Positions 1-12,600 are shown, counted from the stretch's first letter. The stretch: 64,000 bases of DNA from Paramecium sonneborni (GCA_905182985.1 CAJJDN010000116.1:258214-322213), one strand, 5' to 3'. Notes: generated by a model not told the origin, from the sequence alone. Numbers and translations are program-made.

Positions 1-1315
1 GTTAAATAACTACCATGATATTTTGTTCTCATTATAGGTGTTTTAATATCTTCAACCCAAATTTTAGCACTCCAATCTCCAACTGTTAAAAAGAATTTTG
101 GATTAGGAGGACTTCTATTAATAGACATAACCGGTCCTAAATGACGTCCACTTTCTAATCCATATCTAGCTGTTATTTCAACTGCTTTCTTAGGTTTTTT
201 ATTCGCAACCATTAAAGAACCCATTTCTGTACCAATTAAATATTTAGTTGGACCAGCTTCTGTATTATATTCTAATACAGTAGCACCAATTAATGGATCA
301 TTTGGATTTGATCCTTCCGTTACATTTAATGATTCTATTGGACCTTCATTTAATTTTCTTGTATCCCACCATAATACACGACCATCAGTTGATGTTGTTA
401 CACATTCTGTACCGGTCTTACTAAATAACCATTAAAAATGAGTTATTGGATCATGATGAGATTTCTCAACAGGTGATGTTAATACAGGTTATTTACCTCT
501 TTTTACATCCCAAACAGCTACTAAACCATTATAACAACCACCTCCAATTTAATCAGATAATTTTGGATTATACATCAAATTAGTTATTGGTGAATTAGTC
601 TCTAATTCAAATTCAGGACTATTTGGATTTTATAAATCCCAAACAAATGAAGATTTCAACATTCCTTCTGGCATTTATTAAAATCTACTTATAGCATAAG
701 AAACAGCTGCTTTTATTGGACCTTCTGGATGCCAAGATATTTCTGATACAGATCTCTTCACTCCTTATGATTAATCCCTACTTATACATTTTATAATACT
801 TAAATAACATTAATGTCTTAGTACTTAAATTTTCAACCTAATGCTCACTTTCCTCATCTAAAAAATACTCCTCAAATAAATCTATTTAATTATTCTAAAG
901 AATGCATTTTTCCACTGTATTACTTAACTCCTTTACAGCAACTGCAAATGCCGCATCTTTCTCAAACCTTCTTCTGTATTTATTTTAATCTTGCTACTCC
1001 ATTGGGTCTATACCTGCAGGCCACTAACAACTGTTGCATATATTATAATACCCCTCCTTCTTTATGACACATCACCTTATCTCCTGTTGATACTCTCTCT
1101 GTATTCACCTATGTTTTAGTTTATTAAATTCATACAGAATGCTCTGAATATTCTGCTATATTATCTAAATCTATATGATTTGGATTCCTTTTCACATAAT
1201 TTGGAATTATTGTAATTGTCTTTGTATAACCTGCTATTTTTATTTCACTATCTTAAAAATTGCAAGGCTTCCCTAGATCTCTTCGTTTCCTCTGATATGT
1301 ATAATAATCTGCCAT
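1..1315 (-). CDS. Axonemal outer-arm dynein intermediate chain 2 (DNAI2/IC2 type), 3' end outside window
   Basis: This is a WD40-repeat intermediate chain that anchors outer dynein arms to ciliary doublets. In the ciliate code the start is at 1315 (MADYYTYQRKRRDLGKPCNF), matching the conserved DNAI2 N-terminus. Further conserved stretches are EGGWPAGIDPMEQ, EKCILQNNQIDLFEEYF, VSEISWHPEG, GGGCYNGLVAVWD, SKTGTECVTTSTDGRVLWWD and FFLTVGDWSAKIW. Three introns of 27, 28 and 22 nt lie at 1109-1135, 1024-1051 and 778-799; each restores the family sequence exactly. About 412 codons are visible before the window edge, and the last WD repeats are missing. The gene overlaps repeat copy A. Identification rests on family similarity seen by eye and is strong. 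Confidence 0.9.
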
Positions 1316-1454
1316 TTTAATTATTAATATTAAGTAAAAGTAATTCAAAATTGCATTATATACCTAATTAATTCAAAACACTTTTGATCCTCCCATTCTC
1401 CCTTTCAAAAATATATTAGAATACTTCACGCAATTTGGATCATGATCTATTTTT
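256..1454. repeat. Direct repeat copy A (1.2 kb)
   Basis: This block is repeated almost exactly at 1456-2654, at a constant offset of 1200, with one N at 1455 as the junction. The first roughly 425 bases look identical. Beyond about 680 there are scattered single-base differences, around fifteen by eye. The block covers the 5' two thirds of the dynein intermediate chain gene, the short spacer and the last exon of the next gene. A scaffold join of two alleles or paralogues is the simplest explanation; a true tandem duplication is the alternative. Confidence 0.9.
1373..1446 (-). pseudogene. Duplicated last exon of the Q-rich gene (inside repeat copy A)
   Basis: This is a copy of the 74-nt terminal exon found at 2573-2646, followed by 8 bases of its intron, and then cut off by the N at 1455. 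It has no upstream exon here, so it cannot be a gene by itself. It is part of the 1.2-kb duplicated block and is probably an assembly by-product. Confidence 0.7.
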
Positions 1455-1455
1455 N

Positions 1456-2515
1456 GCTTCTGTATTATATTCTAATACAGTAGCACCAATTAATGGATCA
1501 TTTGGATTTGATCCTTCCGTTACATTTAATGATTCTATTGGACCTTCATTTAATTTTCTTGTATCCCACCATAATACACGACCATCAGTTGATGTTGTTA
1601 CACATTCTGTACCGGTCTTACTAAATAACCATTAAAAATGAGTTATTGGATCATGATGAGATTTCTCAACAGGTGATGTTAATACAGGTTATTTACCTCT
1701 TTTTACATCCCAAACAGCTACTAAACCATTATAACAACCACCTCCAATTTAATCAGATAATTTTGGATTATACATCAAATTAGTTATTGGTGAATTAGTC
1801 TCTAATTCAAATTCAGGACTATTTGGATTTTATAAATCCCAAACAAATGAAGATTTCAACATTCCTTCTGGCATTTATTAGAATCTACTTATTGCATAAG
1901 AAACAGCTGCTTTTATTGGTCCTTCTGGATGCCAAGATATTTCTGATACAGATCTCTTCACTCCTTATGATTAATCCCTACTTATGCATTTTACAATACT
2001 TAAATAACATCAATGTCTTAGTACTTAAGTTTTCAACCTAATGCTCACTTTCCTCATCTAAAAAATATTCCTCAAATAAATCTATTTAATTATTCTAAAG
2101 AATGCATTTTTCCACTGTATTACTTAACTCTTTCACAGCAACTGCAAATGCTGCATCCTTCTCAAATCTTCTTCTGTATTTATTTTAGTCTTGCTACTCC
2201 ATTGGGTCTATACCTGTAGGCCACTAACAACTGTTGCATATATTATAATACCCCTCCTTCTTTATGACACATCACCTTATCTCCTGTTGATACTCTCTCT
2301 GTATTCACCTATGTTTTAGTTTATTAAATTCATACAGAATGCTCTGAATATTCTGCTATATTATCTAAATCTATATGATTTGGATTTCTTTTCACATAAT
2401 TTGGAATTATTGCTATTGTCTTTGTATAACCTGCTATTTTTATTTCACTATCTTAAAAATTGCAAGGCTTCCCTAGATCTCTTCGTTTCCTCTGATATGT
2501 ATAATAATCTGCCAT
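1456..2515 (-). CDS. DNAI2-type dynein intermediate chain, second truncated copy
   Basis: The start (2515), introns (2309-2335, 2224-2251, 1978-1999) and reading frame are the same as in the copy at 1-1315, shifted by exactly 1200. It encodes the N-terminal domain and first WD repeats and then stops abruptly at the N at 1455, in the middle of the WD40 domain, with no stop codon. The intron positions are all intact and no frameshift is seen, so this reads like a normal gene cut by the assembly rather than a decaying pseudogene. It sits 57 bp downstream of the Q-rich gene, the natural compact spacing here. This may be the real gene 5' end, with copy A a second haplotype. Confidence 0.75.
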
Positions 2516-2654
2516 TTTAATTATTAATATTAAGTAAAAGTAATTCAAAATTGCATTATATACCTAATTAATTCAAAACACTTTTGATCCTCCCATTCTC
2601 CCTTTCAAAAATATATTAGAATACTTCACGCAATTTGGATCATGATCTATTTTT
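1456..2654. repeat. Direct repeat copy B (1.2 kb)
   Basis: This is the second copy of the block at 256-1454. Its right edge at 2654 is where copy A meets the single N at 1455, and sequence beyond 2654 is unique. Differences from copy A are scattered single bases, several at third codon positions of the dynein chain gene. Confidence 0.9.
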
Positions 2655-3150
2655 ATATAATACGCACTTACTTTCATCATTCTCTTCCTTTATCAATTCT
2701 TTCCTAAAAAATGATTTCAATTCCTCGTTTGGTTGAAATAGAGAAAATGCACTAGAATTTGAACTTATTGAATCTATTTTTACTTCTAATTTATATATAC
2801 CTTATTCCTCAAACTATGAAACTTAAACTTCTTTCCCTGCAGATGAAACATGTTCAGCTGATTTCAATGAAACCTATTATATTATAGGAGAATTTATTAA
2901 TTTATCTGCCATCTACTTTAAACCACCACTGTGCTTATCGTAGTTTATTGATTATTGAGTTTTAATTTGATTTCCTTATGTCTTTTATCTCTAAAAAAAT
3001 GAAAATGTATTTTCTGTTTACAAACTTTATTATTGTTATTATTATTATTATTGTTATTACTATTATTACTATTATTATTGCTATTATTATTGTTATTATT
3101 GTTATTATTATTGTTGTTATTATTGTTGTTATTATTGTTGTTGTTGTTAC

Positions 3151-3182
<32 letters not shown>

Positions 3183-4103
3183 TTATTAGTATTCATATAT
3201 ATTTGGAGACTTTCTATCTTTTTATTATGGTGTAGATTAAACTTTTTTAGTTGCTATTTAAGTTTATATTTAATTTGGTTCTGATTTATAATTCATCAAA
3301 CCCTAATTATTTTTTTTCTCTTAAACTTGCCATGATTTTTCTAATTTCTAATCTGGCTAGGTTTCAGTTCTCCTTCTCAAATTTAGAAGATCCTTTTAAG
3401 ATTAATTATACTCTTATTATTATTATTTTAATTATTGTTGTTATTTTTCGATTTCTAATTTTTGCTACTATTATTGAATTGATTATTGCATAATTATATA
3501 ATCTTTTATTTATTATTCTTAAAGACTTGTCTCTGGAGTATCAGTATATTTTGTTGGATTTTACTTAATTTCTTCCAACACACATTAATAATCAGCTATC
3601 AATTCTCTTGTTAAATTATTTTATAATTCCTTTAATTTGTTTTCTGGACCTTTTTTTGGCTTCTAACTCTTCATATCTATAAAATATTGAATAGATTGTT
3701 TGGGTGTTTTTATATTAGAGATTTCTGATTTTGGAGATCTGAATGACTACGTTTCCTCATATTATTAACTTAGTGCCAATCTCATTGCTTGATCATCTAA
3801 ATGATGTCTAGACACAGTATTTCTTTAGTGGCTTAATGGAGTTGGTGCTTAAGATTCTGTAATCTTTGGAGTTAGTGCTCTTTCCTTTTATTTTACACCT
3901 CTTAGAGTGTGTTCTTCTTCTTTAGTCTAAATATTTTCAATTTATCTTCTTATCAGAGTGATTTGTTCTTTGACTAATTTATTGTCATTCTCTTAAAGTA
4001 CACTTTCAATTCCTATTAGAGCCAATAAGGTTATAGTCTATTATGGACTCTAACTTTGTAAAGTATGCATGAATTGTTAAATTAGACTTTGCCGAATGCT
4101 CAT
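2573..4103 (-). CDS. Q-rich protein with long polyglutamine tract, function unknown
   Basis: This is one reading frame of 501 residues in the ciliate code, with a single 25-nt intron at 2647-2671 near the 3' end. The first part (residues 1-300) is hydrophilic, with Lys/Glu/Gln-rich stretches such as KLKELQNNLTRELIADYQ that look like coiled coil. The middle is a run of about 55 glutamines encoded mainly by TAA with some CAA and TAG. The C-terminal 100 residues (from MADKLINSPIIQQVSLKSAE) are of normal composition. No family was recognised. The standard-code reading of the same strand gives polyasparagine, which is out of frame with both flanks. The start at 4103 is the first ATG after stop-containing AT-rich spacer. 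ATG 4071 is also possible. Confidence 0.7.
3030..3190. repeat. TTA/TTG trinucleotide tract (polyglutamine coding)
   Basis: This is an imperfect triplet repeat, TTATTATTG-like on the plus strand. It is read on the minus strand as TAA/CAA/TAG, all glutamine in this code, within the Q-rich gene. Confidence 0.9.
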
Positions 4104-4787
4104 TTTGAATTAAATATATTTAAATTATCTGTTAATTATTAAATAGAAGACAAACAAAAAAAGAACAGCCACTTTACAGAATTAAACTATCACTTCTCTT
4201 TTTTTAAAATCATTTTTACTCAATCTATTCTGACAAAATCCATTTTAGTATTGTTTTTCTATTTTTCTATTTACATTTTGTTAAGCATTGACTTTTTATA
4301 ATTATTTTCTTTTTTAATTAATTTAAATCCTCCTATACTTGAAATTTATTCTATCATTTATAATTTACATGAATTGGAAATAGATATAAAATAAATATCA
4401 ATTCTAAAAAACTTTTTTCTGTTCAAATCTTTTAAATTTTGGTTACACATTATTTTTAATAATTCATTATGTATAAATTTTTATCAATCAGCCTTCAAAT
4501 TCAAATTTTTGATCTATTTTAATGAAAGAAATATCTGATGTAAATTTATGTGTTTGTTAATAATAGTCTTACACTAATAAAATAATTTAGATTTAAGATT
4601 TAATACTGTATGACAATTAAGATATCTAAAAGAATTTAATGGATATTGATTTTTAACAATTTCGTGTAATTTTGATAATTCTTTCAATTTTTATGAAAAT
4701 ATTGCAAAATTAATTGAGTAAAATATAAATAAATATAATTTGAATAATATAGAAAAAATACTAAATTACATAAACAAACGATGATAA
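4104..4787. other. Intergenic, AT-rich, no gene seen
   Basis: This is 684 bp between the starts and ends of two minus-strand genes. It is strongly AT-rich, with TGA-type stops in all frames on both strands. It presumably holds the promoter of the Q-rich gene (start 4103). No motif was recognised. Confidence 0.5.
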
Positions 4788-5903
4788 TCAAATGATTGAA
4801 AATCTTGCTCTTCTAGTAGATCGAGGATCAGTTTAAATACTAAGAATATTATTTGTAACTTATTTTGGTTAATTTCTCTATGTAGATACTTCACCAACGT
4901 CAATTGATTAATCTACTTGATTTGGATTTTTTTATTCTATTTTAAAAGTGCCTAAATGTTTATTTTTTCTGTTTTAAGTTGTTTCTTATTATCCAAATAG
5001 TTTAGATTTTCGAAAAGATTATTTGATATCAGATATCAAAATGTTTTTATTTAGTATAGATTTCTTGAGTGGTTTATATTCTATTAATTTCCAATATAAA
5101 ATTCTTTCTACAATTAACAATCCCTTGATAATCATAGCAATTAACCATAATAAAACCAAAATAATAATCATGGCGAAGACAATAAAGATTATTAAGAAAG
5201 ATTGAGAGTCTAGAAAGTTTTTTCTATCAGTAATTTAATTAGCCTCTGTTCTAAATTACAATAATTTCATACAATCTAATCCCTAGTAATATTACAACAA
5301 CTATCATTACAACCAAAAAGACTAATAAACAAAATAAAGGTAGTTTATCTTTACTTTATGACCATGCAGTTTACTAGTTAGTAAAATTATCACTTACAGG
5401 AGAGAAAATTCTTTCAATCTTAAGTTCCATTTAATATGTATCTGAACATATATCACATTTTGCTTCATGCAGTTTGTTTCGATATTTGTAGATTATTTGT
5501 TTTTTCAAGCAATATTCATGAACATATTTTTGAGATCTAATACATTTACATACTCTAATAAGAGGATTATCTCTATATTCTGGAAATTCACATATTCTAC
5601 AAATACATCCAATACTCTTAAATGAATCTAAATTTAAATATATCTCAACTTCTTTCATAAATGTCTTTTTGAAATATTAATTATTGTTAGCTATCTTATT
5701 TTTGAAGTGTAGAATCAATTATTTTTGAAGACTCAGGAATTTCATTGATGATTATCTCTAACATTGTATCTATTTATACATTTTTTATCTTAATTTTGCT
5801 TTCTTGCATATTTATTCTAAATAATTTAGATTATGTCTTAAGGAGCAACTTGAGATTCAGAGATTTAAATTTTTTCTTCTCTAAAATTTTCGGCGTTATT
5901 CAT
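4788..5903 (-). CDS. RINGv (MARCH-type) membrane E3 ubiquitin ligase-like protein
   Basis: This has a C4HC3 RING-variant domain (CICRIC, then VCKC, HEYC and CDIC, about residues 83-137). Two hydrophobic segments follow: LPLFCLLVFLVVMIVVVILL (about 172) and one starting FLIIFIVFAMIIILVLLWLI (about 214). That is the MARCH layout: cytosolic RINGv, two transmembrane helices and a cytosolic tail. The family transfers ubiquitin to membrane substrates. Introns are at 5758-5779, 5628-5649 and 5251-5272 (22 nt each), giving 349 residues. The third intron is well supported because it alone links the second membrane helix in frame. The first two introns are less certain, one starting GTTGAG. A shorter model starts at 5658 (MKEVEIYLNLDSFKS) and keeps the RINGv domain intact. 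It lies 85 bp downstream of Rab2. Confidence 0.75.
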
Positions 5904-5988
5904 AATTATAAACTTTATAAAAAAATACAACCATATAATAAATAAGAAACGTACCATAAAATGATAATACTTTGATAATTTCAATTTT

Positions 5989-6734
<746 letters not shown>

Positions 6735-7049
6735 TCTCTATTATATATTTTAATTAAATTTTAGAGAAAAACTTTTATAAAAAATTCTTATTTAATTTAT
6801 GAAATTTCATTGTCGTCCAATTGATGGCTTTTTTGTCTAAAATTCAATTATATAAATATGAAAAAACTCTATGAAATAATTCTTATTCTTAAAAATCTCA
6901 AATTACTACATATTATTATTTAAACTAGAATCATGTTATTAAGAAACATTATATGATAGAAACAAGAGTGACTAACATTTTATATAGTAATAGTTATTGG
7001 AATTGCATAAATTTAAATTTATTTTATTTATTTAATTAATTATTGTAAC
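6735..7049. other. Divergent intergenic region (Rab2 / TFIIIC-like)
   Basis: This is 315 bp of AT-rich DNA between two divergently transcribed starts and so presumably contains both promoters. No TATA-like or other site could be singled out in such AT-rich sequence. Confidence 0.4.
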
Positions 7050-8072
7050 ATGAATGAATATTCTCATTTGACTCTACCTTTTCACTTTAATTCAGAAATA
7101 AAATAAGTGGATCTGTAAAGTTTTTAATTTCCTCAGAATAAAACAAAGGCACTTGATTTATAAGTTATGAATTCTGATAGAGGCAAGTTTATTTTGAAAA
7201 AAATTAATCAGACTAATATAATTTTTAGAATGAAAAAATTTCAGCATAAGAGCAATCCAAATATTTTTATTTATAAATTAGAATATGAGAGTGAAATAAA
7301 TGAGACTTATGATTCTTAGAATTATTTTTAAGACTTTTATTTTGAAGGTGAAAATGATCAAAATATTTTAGAATAATTTAAAAGTAATTGTTAATTTTAT
7401 TGAAATATAGAATGCATTTAATAAAAACCTTATGAATTGGAAAAGTAGCAAATTCCTAGAAATATAGCTAAACCATTTTGTTGGAGAGGTTCTAATTTTA
7501 AGATAAATTTCATGAAAAAGTAAGTTAAGAGAAATAAAGTTGAAAAGAAGAATTTTATTACATCTTTAAAATTTGGAGATTTACCTTCTGATGTAAATGA
7601 TTCTTAAGATATCGATCCATTATTAAAATAATTATTTTAAAAAAAACCAATTTGGCTTAAAGAATAATTAGTTAAAGAATTATAATAATTTTAATAATAT
7701 GAAGAAAAGCTAGGATAAATGGTTTATTATTATTATAATGGTCCATGGGCAAAATGTTATGTTTTTAAATAATATAATCCATAAATTAATCCATGTGCTG
7801 CTCAATATTAAACAATAAACATAAAGAATATTTAAAATGAGGAATCTAACAGTGATGATTAAGATTATCCTTAAAAATGTTTTACTTTATTATAGCTTTG
7901 TGATTTGCAAGATAAAGAAATAGAAAATATAATAACAGAAGTCATCAACAAAGGGAAAACAAATCCACCAAGTCAACGAAATTTTGTAAAGTATGGATGG
8001 TTTGAAAAACAACAAATGAAGATTATAGTTCGAAAAATTAAAAGTATTAGATAACATTAGAAAAAATTATGA
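7050..8072 (+). CDS. TFIIIC subunit 5 (Tau95/GTF3C5)-like protein
   Basis: A 321-residue protein. The central part has NIAKPFCWRGSNFKINF. It is followed by KPIWLKEQLVKEL and VYYYYNGPWAKCYVFKQYNP, then AAQYQTINI. This order resembles the conserved WHTH and 'GPWR..wvrfgyDPR....YQ' region of the RNA polymerase III factor TFIIIC subunit that binds the A box. Introns are at 7107-7136 (30 nt, GTGGAT start, less sure) and 7384-7410 (27 nt). The second intron is secure. If the first is wrong, translation could start at 7167. The family protein is normally longer (about 500 aa), so this is a short form or a diverged relative. Identification is by motif resemblance only. Confidence 0.6.
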
Positions 8073-8154
8073 TAGGATTTAAATTAAGGATTATGAAAAT
8101 AATTAAGTTCTAAACAAAATTTTTGTCATCATATAATAAAAATATAATTCAATA

Positions 8155-8648
8155 ATGGAAGACCTTAAGAAACAGTACAGCAAAATAAATAATGAGTTAA
8201 GAGAGCAAATCATACATCAGATCTTGAATGAGAAGAAATCAATTGCAGATGTAATTCTTAATTAATATCAAAGGTTGCCTAAGAACACAATATATTACAA
8301 TCTACCTGTAAGTCTATAATAAACACATATATGAGAGAAGGAAGAGTGGGTAAAAAGGAGAGTCGTGTAAGGAAACTTAAAAAAATTATTCGAATATATG
8401 ATATTGTTTTAAACCCAGTCCAACCATAGATGTCAAGTTACGTCTAATGCCAAAAAACAGAAAACTGCATCGAAAAATCTATCAAGAGTTTAAAAGAAGA
8501 AAATGATTCAAAAGAAATTCAGGAAAATCAGATTAATAATAATTTTATGATGCTTTCTTTATGGTGTGAATAAATTAAGAATTAACTCGCATCTTTAACA
8601 TAATCCAATTATGCTTTTCAACCATTCACTTAACCTTATTAGAAATGA
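8155..8648 (+). CDS. Small protein with HTH-like N-terminus, unknown
   Basis: 155 residues in two exons, with a 26-nt intron at 8312-8337. The first 55 residues (LREQIIHQILNEKKSIADVI ... PKNTIYYNL) have the shape of a helix-turn-helix like those in transposase-type or homeodomain-like DNA-binding proteins. After the splice comes GRVGKKESRVRKLKK, a basic linker, then a helical acidic tail. The genomic sequence also carries MREGRVGKK in frame with exon 2, so the exact splice site is uncertain and a 29-nt intron is also possible. No family can be named. It lies 82 bp after the TFIIIC-like gene on the same strand. Confidence 0.5.
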
Positions 8649-9064
8649 CTTAAATAAAATAATTTTATTTGAAATTCATATCTTACTAATTAATTACAAT
8701 TTCTAATTCTTATATTACAAATTAATTTTCAGATATATAATATTATATGCACTTTTAATTTCAAATGAATTATATAAACATCCATCCTTATATTATTTTT
8801 GGAATTCATGTTTTCTTATATGTAAAAAGCATTTTTAAATAATTTTCAAATTTTTTTAACAATTTAACTTATTAATTTAATACAATAAATCTAAAAAATA
8901 TTTATTTGAATATTAGCTTTTTTACTAACATTGGCATCATAAGAATTAAGAAATTGAAATAAAATTAAAATAAGACTTAGTAAAGTTGTGAAATGGCACT
9001 ATTATAAAATGCTTTGATTGATGTTGTGTATTAATAATTATTAATTATAATATAATAATATTGA
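8649..9064. other. Intergenic, AT-rich
   Basis: 416 bp of very AT-rich DNA with frequent TGA in all frames. No gene, repeat or structure was recognised. Confidence 0.4.
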
Positions 9065-9297
9065 ATGACCTAATAATAAATAATAATTTATAATCGAAAT
9101 AAATATTATCATTACAAAAATTTAGAAATTAAGAAAATTGTATTTTTCTCAATTTGTAGGCTTCCAAGGCTTATTCAAAATTTTATGGAAGAAGAAAAAG
9201 AACCTAATAGAAAAAAAGAAAAGATTAAGAAAAATAAAAATAAATAAGAATGTTTGAGTAAATATAGGTAAAATGCTAAGAGAAGTAAATTAGATGA
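9065..9297 (+). CDS. Possible small basic protein (doubtful)
   Basis: A possible two-exon ORF of 70 residues with a 20-nt intron at 9140-9159. After the splice it reads ASKAYSKFYGRRKRTQQKKR, strongly basic. Another frame through the same exon (LPRLIQNFMEEEKEPNRKK) is also open, so the frame is not decided. Composition alone, in AT-rich DNA, is weak evidence. It could equally be a spacer or a UTR. Confidence 0.25.
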
Positions 9298-9682
9298 TGA
9301 TGATATAATATAACTATAAATTTAAAATAAAAATTACAAACACATTAAATTTTGATCATTATTCATTTTTCTTTATCAATTTTTTTTTCTCCATTTTAAA
9401 GACTTTGTTATTAAATTTATCTCAAGATTGGTAGTGTTACATAATTGACAAACTATATTTTTTTGTTTTGAGCAGGTCTTTGAGATAGCATAATTAGACT
9501 TAATGTTTAGTTATTTTTATTAATATAAATTTCTAAAAAATTAAGTAATTAAATATTTATGGTATGAGTTTTGTAGCAAATGGCAGTTCTAATTTTGAAA
9601 AATGAGAAATTAAAAATTATTATGATGTTTTGAAAAGGCAATTAATTAAATAATATATATACTAAAAAAAGATAACTGAAGG
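9298..9682. other. Intergenic, AT-rich
   Basis: 385 bp before the EF-hand gene. It is AT-rich with no convincing frame and presumably includes that gene's promoter. Confidence 0.4.
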
Positions 9683-12600
9683 ATGGCTACAGCATTAGTT
9701 TCTGCAGGATAATCAATAAGTAAAATGGTCTTATTCAAAGGTTTAGTTGGAACTTATGTATAATAGGATATAGAGACAAGATTGTAACAAGATGTGTATA
9801 AAAAGTAAATAAGAGTCAGAGAATTTTTCACTGATTTTGATCGATTAAGAAAGGGTTGGGTAACAGAAGATAAGGTAATGTAGAATGATTGATTTATAGT
9901 TTCGTTCTGCACTATCTATGATCAATTTTCATTTTACTAAGGATGATATTGAAGAGATCATTAGAAGATATAAACTAAATGATGGTTTAGTTTAATATAC
10001 AACATTCTGTAACAAACTTGAGGAATAATTTTTGAATAATGAAGCAAAGGCTTAAGTATTTTAAGCACCTTAAGTATGAATTTATTAGATTTAGATTTTT
10101 AATTCAGATGAGGAAGACACTGTAAAAAGATTGATGCAAGCAATAAAAAGAAAAATAGCTACAAAAAGAATATTCTTAAAACAGCCATTTTAAGACTTTG
10201 ATAGGACTGCATGCTCTCATATCACAATTGACTAATTTTCAAGAGTATTAAATTAATTAGGATTATTACCAAAAGATTAATATTTGCAATTGTTAATAAG
10301 ACAATATATTGATAACGGAAATCCTAAAGAAGTTAATTATGTAAAATTTTGTGATGATGTTGACAATGTTTAAGAAATGTTAAGTGGAGTAATAACAGGA
10401 ATTAAATAGAATCCAAAAGATGTAAGATAATAAATAATAAATTAATTAGATTCACCCTGATGATGATTTTATAGAGGATAAAGAAGGATTAGATTTGATT
10501 TCAACTTTATTTACATCAAAAAAATTGACAGATAATATAAATACATTAAATTAAGTATTAAAAAAGATCTAAGGTGATGTTGTAATGAAAAGAATTAGAA
10601 TAAGAGAATTTTTTAAGGATTTTGATTCTTTGAGAAAAGGTTTAGTAACAGAATCATAGGTATGATATAAATAAATTAATTAAGTTTGCTAGAATTTTAC
10701 ATATTTAAAATATTCCTGTTTCTGAAAAAGAAATATAAATATTATTAAATTAATATAAGATTGATAAGATTCCAAATGGTTAAGTGGATTATAATCAATT
10801 TTGTGAGGATGTTGATAAAATATTTACATTGAAAGGAATTGATAAGGAACCATAAGCATAAGTTCCTTAAATCGATGATTCTACAACATTACCTGCAAGA
10901 AGAAGATATTTATAGATGACAGAATAGGAAGCTATTTAATTAGATGAATTACTTATGAAATATAAATAAGCAATTTAAAATAAGAGAGTTTTATTGAAAC
11001 CTGTTTTTGAAGATTTTGATAAAACAAAATAGGGATATATTACAACTAATTAATTTTTAAGAATATTAAATTAATTTAATTTATTTCCAGATCCAGTTTC
11101 ATTAAATTTATTATTAAAAAGATTTGTTGATAAGGCTAATTTGAATGAAGTTAATTACTATGATTTTTGTAGAATTGTAGATTAATCAGATGAAGGTGTT
11201 GCAATAAGTAGATCACATGCAGATGCATTTAAAAATTATGTTAAATCAGATAATTTAAGTTAAGCATTTATAAGAAATGATTAACCAAATGATTTTGAGG
11301 ATTTAATGGCTAAATTAAGAAGAATAGTAAAAGAATAAAGATAAAGAATAGCAGAATTTTTAAGAGATTTTGATAAATTAAGGAGTGGAACAATAACAAT
11401 AACTTAATTAAGAAAAGGTTTAAGTATGGCTAAGATATTTCTTTCAGATGCAGAATTTTAATTAATTTTAAATAATTTTGGATGTAAAGATAAACAAGGA
11501 TTTGTGTTTTGGAAAGAATTTACTGATTAAGTAGATTAAGTATTTACAACTAAAAATTTGGAGAAAGTAAGTCCATCAGAAGATGTTCCATTAATGTCTA
11601 CTTAATATAATTATGGTAGAGTATCTATTACAGAAAGAGATAGATAAGTAGCTGAAGTTGTGAAAAAGAAATTTTAATATTTTTGTAAAGCAACAAGACT
11701 TGATATAAAATAATTCTTTTAAGATTGGGATAAATTAGGAAGAAATAAAGTATCACCTAAATAGTTTAGATAAACTTTAGCAACAGTTAATTTTATTTTA
11801 TCAGATGAAGAATTTTAAGCAGTTGTTAAAATTTATGCTGCTGAAGATGATGGTGATATTAGATATGTTCAATTTATAAATGATACTTAACCACCATTAG
11901 AAATATAAACAGAATCAGGAGCATCTTAAGCTTATGTTGGTGTTAAACCAAAAGAAAAAGAAAAAGTAATAATTTTATAGATAAACAATTAGTTATAACC
12001 ATCTGTGTTATTAGAATAGATTAAAGTAGCTGTTAAGGTTAAGAGACTTAGACTTGGAGATTATTTTAAGGATTTTGATCCTTTAAGAAAAGGACTTATG
12101 CCCACTAATAAATTTAGAGGAGTTCTTAGTCAAATGAAAATAGATTTAGATTAAGAAAGTTTAGATCTTTTAGAAACTATGTATGTTGTTCCTGAAGATC
12201 CTATCAGAGTTAATTATGCTAAATTTATTGAAGATGTTGAAATTGTATTTACTAAAACTGTAATTCATTATTTTACAATTTTATTTAGGGATTAGATAAA
12301 GATCCTTTAATGAAACCACCTGTTCATATTATACCAACATTCCTTGATCCTAGAGATGCTTTAACTTAAGAAGAAGAAGAAGCTTTACATGCTATTATGT
12401 TAAGACTTGGTGAAGTTGTAAGAAAACATAGAATCTTACTTAAACCTCATTTCTAAGATAAAGTTTTGTATTATTATATATTTTTAGGATAAAACTAAAT
12501 CCGGCAAAATTACATTCACTAGATTTAGATCTATTATGGACTTTCACAAATTACCTCTAACTGATGATTAATTCAGAGTTATTTGTAAAAGGTTTTACTT

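Noticed and set aside
2945..3284. Polyasparagine, polyleucine and poly-isoleucine reading frames over the triplet repeat
   Set aside because: They are shadows of the TAA/CAA glutamine frame, which alone joins continuous coding sequence on both sides.
5745..5945. Plus-strand hydrophobic ORF of 66 residues
   Set aside because: It lies antisense to the upstream exons of the RINGv gene and its start and end have no support in the ciliate code.
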